From Acidovorax carolinensis (lineage in GTDB: Bacteria > Pseudomonadota > Gammaproteobacteria > Burkholderiales > Burkholderiaceae_C), in assembly GCF_002157145.1 (NCBI RefSeq), contig NZ_CP021361.1, positions 2,039,001 through 2,103,000 on the forward strand: a stretch of 64,000 nt of DNA. The letters run 5' to 3'. Shown piece after piece: positions 63,148-64,000 of the stretch (position 1 is its first letter; each line of letters starts with the position of its first letter). A program made the position numbers and the translations under genes. The notes beneath the pieces are model-generated. The model saw only the letters and a list, made by a program, of their open reading frames with translations. It was not told the DNA's origin and ran no database searches.

Positions 63148-63247
63148 GGGGTGTCTCCTCGGCATCTCTCGCCCTGCAAGGGTTGCAGGTTTTGAATTCA
63201 TAATTATTCATGACGGGCTTGCGGGAAGCTGACGCAGCCCTGCCTTC

Positions 63248-63302
63248 ACTATGCTATTTATTCAATAGCTACTAGCGCTTGATGAATAAGCGCTAGATGC
63301 CA
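63248..63302. repeat. Dispersed AGCGCTT repeat, copy 9
   Basis: TTCAATAGCTACTAGCGCTT and GATGAATAAGCGCTAGATGCC, flanked by A/T-rich sequence, in the gap between prpE and the hydrolase gene. Confidence 0.85.
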
Positions 63303-63335
63303 AAAAGATCCAAAATCACCAGCAAACCAGCGGAA

Positions 63336-63941
63336 CTACTTCACCAGCGCCAGAACCTCCTTGAACACGGGGTTTTCGCAACTGCGCAGCCACTCGAATG
63401 CCACCATCTCGGTGGTCACCAGCTCGGCACCCGCGCCAGCCAGGCGGTCGAAGGCGGCGTCGCGGTTGCGTTCGGTGCGCGAGCTGCAGGCATCGGTCAC
63501 CACCCACACCTCGAACTCATCCTCGATCAAATCCAGCGCGGTCTGCAGCAGGCACACATGGGCCTCGCAGCCGGCAATCACGATGGTGCCGCGCTCAGGC
63601 GTTTGCTGGGCGGGCTTTTGCAAATGCTTGGGCAGGCTGCGGGCATTGCCGCCCTGCTGGGGTTTTGCGGGCGGGCGCAGCCATTCGCCCAGGCCTTCTT
63701 CGGCGGCGCTGAAATGCATCTTGGCCAGTGTGTTCTGGCACAAGGCTCGCAGCGCGGCATCGTTGCCCCCCAGGCGCGAGGGATTTTGCTCGGTGCCCCA
63801 CACAGGCACTTCCATCAGCTGGGCCACTTTGGCCAGGCGCAGCGCATTGGCCAGCACGGCAGGGCCCTCAAAAATGGCGGGCATCAGGCGTTCCTGGTAG
63901 TCCACCAGAACGAGTTGGGATTCAGAGGCGTCGAGCAGCAT
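63336..63941 (-). CDS. Isochorismatase-like cysteine hydrolase
   Basis: A 201-residue hydrolase of the isochorismatase superfamily (YcaC type). The catalytic Asp is in LVLVDYQERLM (about 14), Lys in LAKMHFSA (about 74) and the nucleophile Cys in AGCEAHVCLLQT (the second Cys, about 129). Such enzymes hydrolyse amides or N-carbamoyl compounds. The substrate is unknown. A stretch of about 15 residues (RPPAKPQQGGNARSL) between the core strands is unusual. Confidence 0.88.
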   Translation of the reverse strand: MLLDASESQLVLVDYQERLMPAIFEGPAVLANALRLAKVAQLMEVPVWGTEQNPSRLGGNDAALRALCQNTLAKMHFSAAEEGLGEWLRPPAKPQQGGNARSLPKHLQKPAQQTPERGTIVIAGCEAHVCLLQTALDLIEDEFEVWVVTDACSSRTERNRDAAFDRLAGAGAELVTTEMVAFEWLRSCENPVFKEVLALVK

Positions 63942-64000
63942 GGTGTCTTTCGAAAGCGGTCAGTGGCACGCGGAAGGCGCTGATTGTCGCAGCCCGGTTC

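Noticed and set aside
61204..63195. 663-codon plus-strand frame opposite prpE
   Set aside because: Antisense shadow of PrpE, which has all adenylation motifs.
1..64000. CRISPR arrays, tRNA and rRNA genes
   Set aside because: No regularly spaced direct repeats, cloverleaf-like or rRNA-like sequences were recognised on reading; the hairpin repeats are dispersed, not arrayed.

Overview
The window looks like a chromosomal segment of a high-GC betaproteobacterium of the family Comamonadaceae, most like Acidovorax. The reasons are the gene content (waaA, Pat-type acetyltransferase, pcm-rhodanese-tolC block, prpE), the codon bias, and a dispersed hairpin repeat built on AGCGCTT / AAGCGCT arms with a nearby ATAGCTG, present here in nine recognisable copies. 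Genus assignment is inference; there is no rRNA gene to check it. No tRNA, rRNA or CRISPR array was seen.

Positions 1-9500 are mobile DNA. A truncated IS21-type element is followed by a compact arsenic operon (arsR, arsI, arsN2, two arsC, acr3, arsH, an MFS exporter), then the tnpA and tnpC genes and right terminal repeat of a Tn3-family transposon. The transposon ends inside a short-chain dehydrogenase gene whose 5' part is gone, so the ars operon appears to be transposon cargo. Together the genes offer arsenate reduction, arsenite export, and carbon-arsenic bond cleavage or oxidation of organoarsenicals. An IS30 element at 10.0-11.1 kb sits between the two arms of one copy of the dispersed repeat.

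Positions 11.1-26.6 kb are core-like: MarR/MATE efflux, a thioesterase and glyoxalase I, an OmpA-like protein, ChaC, a Na+/Ca2+ exchanger, a tandem universal stress protein, lipoprotein SodC, a molybdenum hydroxylase (IorAB type) with its MobA/MocA-like nucleotidyltransferase, pdxH, an AEC transporter, chromate transporter chrA (frameshifted), a PAS-GGDEF cyclase and a glycine/alanine-rich beta-helix-like repeat protein.

Positions 27-37.6 kb are an accessory stretch: an unknown gene split by an IS3 element with its frame preserved on both sides, a frameshifted M14 carboxypeptidase lipoprotein, an IS256 element with an intact 8-bp target duplication just upstream of it, and a large two-part phospholipase C-family phosphoesterase.

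Positions 37.6-64 kb return to core: a ZnuD-like receptor with a histidine-rich loop and a small upstream partner, msrA, a TetR-controlled RND efflux system whose run of genes also holds pcm, a rhodanese and tolC, a Pat-type acetyltransferase, waaA, phosphomannomutase algC, a DNA alkylation-repair group (Ada-AlkA fusion, ogt), a DMT transporter, a multi-PAS GGDEF/EAL protein, prpE and an isochorismatase-like hydrolase.

Two patterns cut across the window. First, the dispersed repeat has been absorbed in frame into two proteins (the IorB-like subunit and WaaA), giving related peptides. Second, four genes (chrA, the M14 peptidase, algC and the GGDEF/EAL gene) each carry one missing C/G in a short C/G-rich stretch. 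This is more easily explained by base-calling or assembly error than by four independent pseudogenes.
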